Shown piece by piece: positions 1-9,290 of a stretch of DNA of 64,000 nucleotides (the stretch's first letter is position 1; every line of letters starts with the position of its first letter). Where the stretch lies: assembly GCA_001599975.1 (NCBI GenBank), contig BCIO01000004.1, positions 1,153,434-1,217,433 of the forward strand, in the 5' to 3' direction. A program made the position numbers and the translations under genes. This DNA is from Cystobasidiopsis lactophilus. Its lineage: Eukaryota > Basidiomycota > Agaricostilbomycetes > Agaricostilbales > Chionosphaeraceae. A model generated the notes under the pieces. That model was not told where the DNA came from. It searched no databases and saw only the letters and a list, made by a program, of their open reading frames with translations.

Positions 1-211
1 AAGAAACGCGGCCAGCCTGGCCAGGCTTCTTTTGGCACGTGAGCAACGGAAAGAGTAACAAAAATTAGTAGCCTTCGTTCAAACACGGCCTAGGCAGAAA
101 TTGTTTTCTGCCTAACCAAAGTTTGAACATCGTTGCCAAAAATTCGTTACCGGGAATTTCCCGGCTACGGAATTTTGGCAAAAATTTCAAGCCAAAAATT
201 CCTAACCCATA

Positions 212-831
212 ACAAATTTCAAGCCAAAAATTCGTAGCCAGAAATTCTCTGGCTAGGGAATTTTGGCAAAACACGTGCAAAATTTTAGCAGAGGATAGGA
301 TAACAGGAATTAGCCTATCCTCAGCCAAAGCCATTTCACATGCAAAGTCCATTTCACATGCAATTTCCCTTCTCCCCTTGGCTGGCTTAGGCCGGCCATG
401 TGGAGCGTGATGGGCGGCGAGGGGAGAGGCGTAGGCCTTTCGCCTGAGGCGTGGCGCTGGAGCCAGGCCGGAGCCGTTTGCAATGTCACTGTTAACTGTT
501 AAATTTTCAAGCAAAAAATTCGTAGGCAGAAACAAATTTCAAGCCAAAAATTCGTAACCAGAAAATTTCTGGCTACGAAATTTTGGCAAAACACGTGCAA
601 AATTTTAGCAACGATAGGATAATGGAAATTAGCCTATCCTCAGCCAAATCCATTTCACATGCAAAGTCAATTTCACATGCAATTTCCCTTCTCCCCTTGG
701 CTGGCTTAGGCCGGCCATGTGGAGCGTGATGGGCGGCGAGGGGAGAGGCGTAGGCCTTTCGCCTGAGGCGTGAGGTGTGGCGCTGGAGCCAGGCCGGAGC
801 CGTTTGCAATGTCACTGTTAACTGTTAACTG
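212..831. repeat. 320-bp tandem duplication, two copies
   Basis: Two copies of one unit begin at about 212 and 532 (period 320 bp) and share long identical blocks, for example the stretch containing GGCCGGCCATGTGGAGCGTG. They differ by scattered substitutions and small indels. Each unit holds inverted repeats: GAGGATAGG facing CCTATCCTC, and a near-palindrome around CCAGAAATTTCTGG. Fragments of the AT-rich start of the unit also occur at about 120-211, so the array probably once extended to the left. Open frames through it on the minus strand encode the same peptide twice, which is a consequence of the duplication and not evidence of a gene. No terminal repeats, target-site duplication or transposase is visible. 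It may be a satellite-like or MITE-derived repeat. Confidence 0.85.
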
Positions 832-832
832 T

Positions 833-1296
833 TCCCTTTCCCAAGGCTCTGCCTGAAGTTCTGGGGAAATTGTTTGCTGTGGGGATGTGACAAGGATTGG
901 CTCTTGGCTCTAGAGCTCGGGGAGATTCGAAGCCTTTGGAGATTCAAAGGGACCCCCGACTTGGTCCATCAGCGGCAGGCCGCCCATCGACCATCGACTC
1001 ACAAGCCTTCCCCTGCAACGACGACTCCGCCTGTGTTTGCTTGGCTTTCAGTCTGTTCGGCCTGGTCAAGCAACTTGCAGAGCCTTCAGGACTGGGCGTC
1101 TCCAAGGGTCGACGCCCCGCTACGATAATTGGTCCACAGGCCGGTGCGCTCGATGAGCCATTTTTAGGCGACGCGATGCGCGCCTTAAAGCTTGCAAACC
1201 CTCAGAATGAACATCACTTTGAGGTGTTGTTGGAAGACAGCTGAGGGATTCAGGAGATCTAGCCAAACGAGAAGGGGAGCCTCAAAACATGAAATT
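833..1296. other. intergenic, no gene seen
   Basis: This lies between the tandem repeat and the 3' end of the minus-strand reductase gene. Short open frames on the plus strand (about 874-1244) show no recognisable motif. I see nothing I can support. Confidence 0.5.
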
Positions 1297-2672
1297 TCAG
1301 GCCTTTACCAAAACTAGCTTGGTCGCGCTGACCCCTTGCTTGAGGAGATCCACGGCCTCTTGAACGGCTTCCAAGCCGCCAACGACCTTGGCAGGAGGGA
1401 AGGACACCATGCGACCGTCGGCCAAGGCGCGAGGTAGCCACTCCCCAAACAGGTGCTTGCCAATAATGCCGCCTCCAGTGCTGCCTTCAAACATGCCCAT
1501 GAACAAGCCAGGATGATCAAAGAAGATTACAGAGGCGGCCACGGGCTTGCATTGTGGTAGAAGGTCAGCGTGCAGAGGTAGGCGCACGTTCGCAACGGGA
1601 ATATTGGCCAAGGCCAGTGACTGGAGGACTTTGGCAGCCAGCTCTGCTGTAGATCGATCTGAAACTGCATCAAAAATGCCGACCAGCGTGCTGTCTCCCG
1701 TAAAAATTAGCACAAGGGGACATGTTTGAAGGCACGGCACGCACCCAGCCGCAGTAATGGCTTCCAGCATCTGAGATACTGGATCGATAGAGTTGTAATC
1801 AACCACTGTGTCCGCTCCAAGAGAAGCGACCGAATCCAGGTTGCGAGCGGAGGCCGTGCCGACCACCGAGTACCCAGCACCCGCGGCCATCTGAACACCA
1901 CAACTCCCAACGGAGGAGGAGCCGCCCAGAATCAAGACGACCTTGCTTTTGTTAGTGTTTTGACGCTTCTCCAAGGCAGGTAGATCAAGCCCCAAGTGCA
2001 TCTTGTCGAAAACTAGCACGACAAAGTCAAAATGTTTCAACCAAATGGCGAAAGAGAAAGCAAACTGACGTCCTTGAGCAGCAGTTGATACTCCCAAAGG
2101 AAGCACCGTTGCATCTTTGAACGCAAACTCCGGAGGTATCTTGGCCACGCAGATCGCAGGCACGACCGAAAACCATTGTAGACCCCCTTCATGTGCTTTC
2201 ATGCCGTTGAACATCGCCTTGATGTGACTGCAGGCACCCCGAATGAACCGAGTTCGCTAGCAACCTCTGGTGAAATGGATGGCCTACCAAGCCGCCATCA
2301 CGCGATCTCCTTTCTTGAAAGCTGTAACGTTGTCGCCAACTGCGTGGATGACACCGGCCACATCTTCTCCTACGACCATAGGACGCGTCTGAGAGAGCAG
2401 CGCGCTAGGCCGAAATTCAAAGGGTGCAATGATAGGGGACGCACAGCGACAGTGCGGGCTCCAGCTGGAGATTGGCAGATCACCTCGACGGGGTTGATAC
2501 CCCAGGCCCTTTACATAATAATAAGTGGATTTTCTACAAGGAAAGAAACAGGTACGCACATGTTGTGGATAACGACCTCGTTCGGACCTGGTGGCGTGTA
2601 GGTCGCGGGGCCGAGCATGTACGGCTCGCTTTCGTTTGTAAACCAGCTGGCTTTATTTTCAGGTGTACACAT
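1297..2672 (-). CDS. medium-chain dehydrogenase/reductase (enoyl reductase-like)
   Basis: This is probably an NADPH-dependent quinone or enoyl reductase of the zinc-free MDR superfamily, close to fungal ToxD-like trans-enoyl reductases, acting in the cytosol. The N-terminal GroES-like half shows PGPNEVVIHN, then GINPVEV, then VVGEDVAGVIHAVG and FKKGDRV. The Rossmann half shows LILGGSSSVGS, the NADP(H) loop, followed by LGADTVVDY. At least five introns are supported: one of 51 bp (donor GTGCGT) in the N-terminal exon, one just before RPMVVGEDVAG, one after GDRVMAA, and two that do not change frame inside the long C-terminal block. The start at 2672 is the ATG nearest the domain. Substrate is not predictable. 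It is divergent from WDR24, about 400 bp away. Confidence 0.85.
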
Positions 2673-3073
2673 GGTCGATGCAGAGAAGGAAAGCATGCTT
2701 GAGTCTAAAATCGATCGCCGCTCGGTGGAAGGCATTGGTGCCCGAGGCCGAGGAGCCTGCCGAAGAGCACCGAGGCTGCCGAAGAGCACCAAGTCGGCAT
2801 ATCAAATGCAGGCAAGGAGGTCAGAGCCACAACGGGGCACCCATAGAATGGCCAGACGAAGCCAACTTGAACCAGGCGAAGAGCACAACTTGGCAAAAAC
2901 AGTGGCAAAAACAATCCCAGCGAAGGCTTCCGCTTGTTCGGGCCACACATTCCTTTTGAACGACCTTTCCAAAGCATTCAAAAGCATGAGGGGCAAAAAC
3001 GGAGAGGAGCGGGTCGCCGCCTCGGGAAGAAAGCCTCCTGGCGAGCAACGTCGACTTTCGGGATGCGGAGGCA
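2673..3073. other. divergent intergenic region
   Basis: This is the shared upstream region of the reductase (-) and the WDR24-like gene (+). It contains a short direct repeat of about 20 bp around 2745-2791 (two copies of TGCCGAAGAGCACC). No clear TATA box was found. The open frames crossing it on both strands look like chance frames. Confidence 0.5.
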
Positions 3074-5983
3074 ATGTCGGACACTAGTCTGAGCCGCCTT
3101 CGTGGCACTCCAGATGGAGAGCGGGACAGCGACCCGTTCCTATCGAGCTTCAGCGCCCCCGCTGCCCGGCTGCCTTCCTTCCGGCACTCCCTGAATGCAT
3201 CGGACCCGCCAGTGCGCATGTCCGCGAACCGCGACTGCCAAAGGGTCGCTGTCATCAGTCGCTCTGCCCTCTCTGTGATCGATGTTGGGGTACAAGGCGT
3301 GACGAACACCACAGAGATTTGCCAGCAGAGCCGCTGGAACAAGCTCTCCAACTTTCGGGCCATCAAGTGGGGATTTGGGGCCAGCAGCGACCGGCTTTTG
3401 ACGGGCCAGAGCAACGGGTCAGTTCTTGTGTGGAACTTAGGATCGACTTTCAAGCCAGGTAGGGCCTCTGTCCGCTTGGTCGAAAGCAATTGCCTGAACG
3501 CCGCTTTGGCGAGCCAGAGCAAGTTCGCCACGAGCACGACAGGACAGTCAACCAGGTCACTTTAGCGGGCCAGTCTGGGTGCTGGGCATTGTCAGCAGGG
3601 CAAGATGGACAGATCAAGCTCTGGGTAGGGCTCATCAGCGTTTCCGTGAATCGCGGGCTGACGACGGCTTGTTCTCAGGACATCCGCGCTCAAAATAATG
3701 CGTCAACGAGCTGTACGACCCCCTCAGATGCAAGTCGAGCGCTGGCCGTCCACCCTCGCATGTCGCTCCAGAACATGTACAACCTGTGCTCGCTCGGCGA
3801 ATCTGGCCTGCTCTACTCCTGGGACATCCGACAGCCTCATATGCCGCTAGATCGGATACAAGCTCATCTGGGGGGCGGCACCTGCCTGGACTGGCGGGCA
3901 TCGGGCCAGATTGCCACGGGCGGCATGGACCGGCTAGTCAAGATTTGGGAGTTTGGCCCGAGTGGTCTGTCCGCCAAACCCCTGCAGGTCCTCAACACCA
4001 GTCATCCTACGCACTCCTTGGCCTGGCGTCCGAACAAGGACGAGCTGCTGGTGATCCCCATGCACGGCGTGACGGCCGTTGACTCGGACACATCGTCCTC
4101 GTCCATCTCCAACGCCTCCTCTGACGGTGATGCAGTGTCTAGCTGGATGACGGAGGCTGAAGTATGGGATATAGCCAAGCCTTGGAGCTGCCAGTCCGTC
4201 CTACGGTCTGGTGAAGGCCTTCTGTCAGGTTGGTCGTCGTGACGCTTGCGGAGCAGGGCGAAATTGATGGCGAGATGCAGGGGGACTCTTCGAGAGTGCA
4301 AGCACTGTTTGGACCCTTCACAAGGCCTCTGGCCTGTTTGCTCAACACGATCTGGCGGACGACTTTCAGCGACCCTTTGACAGCCTGCCGATGTCCACAC
4401 TCGCTTGGAGCATTCACGGCGAATTGATGTTCTCGCTCCCGCGTCCATCCGCTTCGTGAGTTCTCGTCACGTTCTTTGTCGAGGCCGAACAAAGACTGAT
4501 TATTGACGACCAGCTCACCTGACACTGTCGCCACTGTTCAAGTCGACTCCGAAGTGGAGACATTTAGCAGAGCCGCGGAGAGCATCATGGCAGGCACAGG
4601 ACTGGACGAACTTTCTCATTATTCCGTGTCAAATGCGCTGGCTGCCCTGCTCCTCGAGGACAGCCCGCCCGCGGTGACGAGCGTGGCGTTGCTCCCGCAG
4701 TCAAGTGCCGTCGCCGACACGACCTTTCCCACCTTTCGATACCTGTCAAAAATGGATCGGGCCACTCTCCAAGACTTGGCGGACGCTGACGAAGAGCTGT
4801 CGATGGACGATTCGGAGCCTGGTGTAGAACCGGCGGCGGAGCCGCCTCGGGACGAAGACGCGATTGCCCGAGTTCGGCGCCCACCGCTTCTCCAGTCGCT
4901 TCCCCCTATTGGATTCCAATCCCACGAAGAGCTTCCAGGCCGCCTGCGCTCCGATTCCATGCCGACTCCCAAGGCTATCCGATCCCATTCCTTCTTTTCC
5001 ACCCTGAACCCTGAAAATTCGACCCACATCGACCGGTACAGCTCGACCGACGAGGACGAGGATGTCTCCGTTGTCGAGAGGCCGAGGCGACATCGTCTGC
5101 TGCGCAACGCGTCAGCCGCTTCAGCAGCCACAGTCACCCGAACGAGCCGGTCAAAGACGCCCAAAACCTCGTTGCGCGCGATCTCCAAAGAAAGCAAGGA
5201 GTCACCCAGAAGAGGCGTTTCGGCACCAGAGGTCAAGCCTGGGTTGCACCAGCGGGATCACCAGCTGCCGCAAGATCTGTGGCAAACGGTGCTCCAAGAG
5301 GTTGCGCCACTGGCCGTGGCCGCCAATCTTTCTCACGTGCGTCTTTCTCTTTTAAATCTCAAGGAGCTCACCGACCGGCGCCAACAGGGCCACATGCAAC
5401 TCGCGCTGCACTTGGCTCGGACTTTTGACCAAGCGGCACCGCTGAGCGACTCCGCCCAGGCGCGGTTGCAATTAGCGTACTTAGGTCGGTGTCCCTCTGA
5501 ATATCAAGCACGATTGCTAAAGCCGCCACAGAACGCTTGCGCAGGTTGGACCTCCATGTGCCCGCCGCTGACCTACTCGATGGCACCGACAGTCAAACGC
5601 TTGCCAGCACGACACAAGATGCCACCACATTCCATGTATCTTGTGGCACCTGCTTGAAGCCCATCCTGGACCCGCCGTTCTCGCACTGCAAGCGGTGCTC
5701 GTCTCAGGTCGACCGCTGCGTCCTTTGCCACCGGGGCGGGACGAACTTGATCTGCAGCGTCTGCGGCCACTCTGGCCACGCTGATTGCCTCTATCAAGCA
5801 GCCATCGACCTGCAAGTGGCTGGGTCAGCGGGGCACACGCCGTCGACGCCCAACTTGTGGCAAGCGTGGAACTGGCTGGACGGGCACTCCAATCGGAATT
5901 GGGAGCTTGAGTGCCTGTCGGGCTGTGGGCATCAGGACTGTCCTCTGGCACTAGGGCGGCAGCGTTTCCGAATGCTGGAATGA
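3074..5983 (+). CDS. RTC1: WDR24/Rtc1-like SEA (GATOR2) complex subunit
   Basis: A WD40-plus-RING subunit of the vacuolar SEA/GATOR2 complex, which controls TORC1 in response to amino acids. The N-terminal WD40 repeats include LLTGQSNGSVLVWNL, EHDRTVNQVTLAG, SAGQDGQIKLWDIR, LLYSWDIR and GGMDRLVKIWEFG. An acidic and serine-rich linker follows (about 4510-5240), then a helical segment. The C-terminal zinc-binding domain reads CGTCLKPI..C..C...CVLC..CSVCGHSGHADC, as in WDR24/Rtc1. Introns that restore the frame can be placed at 3459-3517, 3625-3678 (giving LWDIR), about 4229-4300, about 4458-4528 and about 5486-5531. A 27-nt GT..AG stretch at about 5338 would be unusually short for an intron and may be coding. 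Start: ATG at 3074. Confidence 0.9.
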
Positions 5984-6205
5984 AATCCCACCACTGATCG
6001 CCTCTGCGCACGTCTTGGAGAGGCTCGTGCTCGCAACGCCTCGCTCCCCTCTCCCGTTCGACCAATCTTTCCCTTCCCGCTCTTTTAACACACACCTCAC
6101 AAGCTTCGACCTTCACAGAAGCAACCCTATACCACGCCCGAAAAGAAGCGCTGAACGCATACCAACACAAAAAAACAACACACCAAGAGCGCGGCCTGTT
6201 TTTGG

Positions 6206-7178
6206 ATGAGGACAGGGGTTCAGCGATGGGCTGCGCTGGCGGCTCTGGCCAGCTCGGCAGCTGCATTCGATGGCAAGGCAACGTGGTATGATGCCAGTGG
6301 CCTGGGAGCTTGCGGCTGGTCGATTAAGAATTCCGACTACATCGGTGCGTCCAACTTTGCCTAGCGTCTCTTCACTTGTTCCTGGTCTTGATGTCCGCGC
6401 AAACTCACAGTCGCTCTGAACGAGAACCAATACGGAGGAGGCTGCTCCGGAACGCAGCACTGCGGCGAGCAGCTCGCTATCACTTTCGGGTCCACGACGG
6501 TAACAGCGACGTGCGTCGGCGGCTTTCTTTGTTTCCGGCCTTGTGTTCATTGAACTTTGCGCAGTGTGGCCGATTGCTGTCCTGGGTGTCCCTATGGCGG
6601 CTTGGACATGTCGCAGGGCCTCTTCCAGCGTTTTGCCGATATGGACGCGTGAGTAGTGCCCTTGGCCTGGTATTGTCTTGCTTCTCATGCTTTCGGGATC
6701 CACAGTGGTGTTTTCTACATGTTTGTGATCTTGATTCGTCGGACTATCACCCGCTTACGGCGAGAGGCAGGTCCTGGCAATGGGGCAGCGGGAAGCAAGC
6801 GGCGCCAACGACCACCACGTCACAATGGACGCCAACGACCACCTGGCTTGCACCAACGACCACCTCTACGCCTACTCCCTCTACTCCGACATCGAGCCAG
6901 ACTTCCAAGTCGTGAGTTTGTCGCTGTCTTCGTATGCAGAACTTTGGGTCTGACGGCCGCTCCAGTTCCACTCGGTCATCGGCGTCTGCTCCCTCTGCAT
7001 CAGCTTCTGGAGATGGAAAGAATGGCGGGGCGGACGCCACCGAAGCTCAGAACATCAAGGACATCAACCTGGCCGTTCTGCAGCTTGTTCGTTGTTTCGC
7101 TTTCTTTCATCGACATTTGTTGACTTTCGACCTCCCCAGGCCAATATGTTGGGGCAAGCAGTGCAGGCCTCCACATAA
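6206..7178 (+). CDS. secreted double-psi beta-barrel (RlpA/barwin-like) protein
   Basis: A small secreted expansin-like protein of the kind common in fungal secretomes. It opens with a signal peptide (MRTGVQRWAALAALASSAAA) and then a DPBB core: GKATWYDASGLGACGW, NQYGGGCSGTQHCGEQ, TVTAT, DCCPGCPYGGLDMSQGLF and GVFYMSWQWGSG. A Pro/Thr/Ser-rich linker follows, then a C-terminal helix (DINLAVLQLANMLGQA). The coding sequence becomes continuous only after removing about six introns; the last four are 50-60 bp with GT..AG ends, and each restores the conserved motif across its junction. The C-terminal tail resembles that of other basidiomycete DPBB proteins. It likely acts at the cell wall or outside the cell; no catalytic activity is implied by the fold. 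Start: ATG at 6206, immediately before the signal peptide. Confidence 0.88.
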
Positions 7179-8014
7179 TCTCTTCGTCTACTTCGCATGT
7201 CGCTCCGCGAGCGCGCCCAAATTTTTGTTCTTGCATTTCTCAAAGCATGTATCGTTTGCGTCTTTGTCCTTGATCTTCCCGGTTCGCCCGTCTGCCCGTT
7301 GTGTTTGAGCTTGCTGTGCACGGGAGGACGGTAGGCGAGCAATCGATGTGAGACGCGTGATGATTGACCGAAAGTTGTCAAGTCAATGGACCTTGTCCGT
7401 CCAACGCATGTCAGTCGTTATGAAGCGGGGCGTCAATGTCTCTTTCAATATGTATCAATGAGAGTGAATGCACGCATTACTGGAGATCGTCAAACTTGCC
7501 TTGACAATGGTCGACCAATATTTATGCACGTGAAATAGAGCGGAATCAATGTTTTCATCTCTAACTGTCCACAGGGCTCCTATTGTTGGGTCTACATGTG
7601 TAAACGATGTAGTTTAAACGAGTCCTAGGTGCGGAAAAGGGCCAGTTGTCTCGGCAACGGGGAAGCTGACTGCCAAATTTCCAAACGTAGCCAAACCTTG
7701 TCAGAGCCTTGACATCTGTTGAACGATGGCAGCCATCGGGGTCTACAAAAAATTCGTCTCACCAATACATCGCAAGGAGGCAAACAGACGGGTAGAGACG
7801 TTGGCACGAGCGGTGGCAAAAAGGCTGCCAGCCGCCCTCGCTTCCTGGCCGCTTGAACGCCTCCTGCCAAAGATGTGACTGAATATACAGTAGGAGGTTT
7901 ACGGATGGAGTGTGGCAAAAAGGAGTGCGGGAGTGAAGGGAGGAATGCCTTTTAAAGTGGAAGACAGGGTCCTGATCTCCTCCAAAAATTGTCTTCCGGT
8001 CCAAAAAGGAAGTT
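7179..8014. other. gene-poor stretch upstream of the tRNA
   Basis: Apart from the pol III terminator near the tRNA gene, I see no exon, repeat or domain in this stretch. The minus-strand open frame at 7759-8037 runs into the tRNA gene and is not credible. Confidence 0.5.
8003..8007 (-). terminator. pol III terminator of tRNA-Phe
   Basis: A run of five T on the minus strand (five A on the plus strand), about 7 nt past the 3' end of the tRNA sequence. This is the usual RNA polymerase III stop signal. Confidence 0.7.
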
Positions 8015-8163
8015 TGAGGCTTGTGTGGCTTGAACACACGACCTTCAGATAAACTTTAGAACTGATACTTCAGTCTGACGCTGATTTTGAAGCGATTCAT
8101 CAGCGAGATTTCGAAACTTCGTCGATTTCGAAGACTAACCTCTCCCAACTGAGCTAAAGCCTC
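8015..8163 (-). tRNA. tRNA-Phe(GAA) with a canonical intron plus a 59-nt D-arm insert
   Basis: Read on the minus strand, the acceptor arm is GAGGCTT (8163-8157) pairing perfectly with AAGCCTC (8022-8016), with discriminator A at 8015. The T arm is GTGTG-TTCAAGC-CACAC. The anticodon arm is TCAGA/TCTGA with loop C-T-GAA-G, so the anticodon is GAA (Phe). A 17-nt intron at 8067-8051 sits at the canonical place, one base 3' of the anticodon, and contains TTC, complementary to the anticodon as in other fungal pre-tRNA-Phe. A second insert of 59 nt (8139-8081) splits the 3' strand of the D stem: GAG, insert, C. Removing it gives GGGAGAGCGTCAGACTGAAG, a normal tRNA-Phe. The insert begins GTTAGT and ends ATCAG, and can fold into hairpins (CTTCG/CGAAG and GCTGAT/ATCAGC). 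Internal A and B boxes and a T5 terminator are intact, so it looks like an expressed gene. Confidence 0.88.
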
Positions 8164-9290
8164 GTCTATGGTCCGGCAAGGTTCGTAGCTTTTTACAGAT
8201 ACCAAATATGACCTATTTATCCGCAAAAATTTTTTTTCTAGGAGAGTTTATGCAAAATTTATTTCACATGGTAAGGTTTCTTGCAGCCAATTCGTGTTGT
8301 AATTCGCCCATTTCCCCTCTGCAGCTCCCTTGGTATCTTGTGCAAAGGTTGAGCGCAAAGTGGATCCACGGAAGTAGCAGGCGAGACCTCGATCGTCGTA
8401 ATTCATCTGAGAGCCATCACATCGCCTGGGGTCGTGGAAACGCTCTAGTATGGCTCCAGATGTGCTGTGCAAATGTCAAGAAAATCATGTCTACAGCTAT
8501 GAGCTGAAAGAAGCCCCAGAAACGGCGTCTGGGGCCAACTTCACGCCTTCTGGCAGCGTGTAAAGATCCTTTCTCTGTGTCTTCAGCATCAGAATGACAG
8601 TACGAGCAATAAAGGGCCACTCTAAGCAAATTCTTACAGATCGTCTCCGGGAGTTACAGCACATTGCCATTTGGTGGTTCAAACTGACTTTTTGGGCGTT
8701 CGTCCGTCAAAGAACAACCTTTTCGCTTAAGCATGATCTCTACAGCACCACAAGAGAGATTGGTATTGAGAACCAGGGCACACGATGGCCGAGAAAGCGA
8801 TATCGAGCAATTTCTTAGGGTCTTGGCAGTCCCAGGGCAGCAAGGCAATAAATTCGTCAAAGCCAAGACGTCGTGAAAGAAAGTGATAGGGGCATAAACA
8901 TGTATCAGAATGATACATCAGTGTCAGACGAACGCGATCGCGAGGCTGCCAGTGTCAATGATCATGTGGCACTTTTCGCGCTTTCTGAGCCTTTGCAGAC
9001 AATAACTTGGCACCGTCTAGGTATGGCAAGCCTAATTTGAAGCAGCAAAGCCAAATAAAGGATGATGATCAGGGGTCGTAGAGCATTCGGGTGCGTGTGC
9101 AACCTGAAGCTTCGTCCTGGATGACGGCGACAGCTCGACTTGACAGCGCTGCTGTGCCTCAAAATGGCGACTGACTTTGAGAACGTTGACCTCCTGCAGG
9201 CAAATGAGATAGGGCTTTCGACCTTTCGTAGAATCAGAAAGCTGTGAATTGCAAGGCCATAAAGACGCGGTCACGCGCGCCTGTAGGATC
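8164..9290. other. gene-poor stretch between tRNA and 5-oxoprolinase
   Basis: No intact gene is visible. The part next to 9290 may be the decayed 3' continuation of the 5-oxoprolinase gene: directly after its stop codon the same frame reads DPTGARDRVFMALQF before another stop, loosely like the start of a hydantoinase B domain. The other open frames here (about 8208-8960) have no recognisable motif. Confidence 0.45.

Noticed and set aside
65-815. Minus-strand open frames across the 320-bp repeats
   Set aside because: They encode the same peptide twice only because the DNA is duplicated; no ATG context, splice partner or domain.
2821-3537. A 238-codon minus-strand frame
   Set aside because: It overlaps the first exon of the WDR24 gene in antisense and has no motif; a shadow frame.
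5338-5365. A 27-nt GT..AG stretch in WDR24 as an ultra-short intron
   Set aside because: It is a multiple of three and open, and much shorter than the other introns, so coding is equally likely; I do not claim it.
8120-8145. Alternative reading of the tRNA with anticodon TCG (Arg), using CTTCGAA as the loop
   Set aside because: The flanking bases give no five-pair stem and no matching 3' half; the Phe reading pairs every stem.
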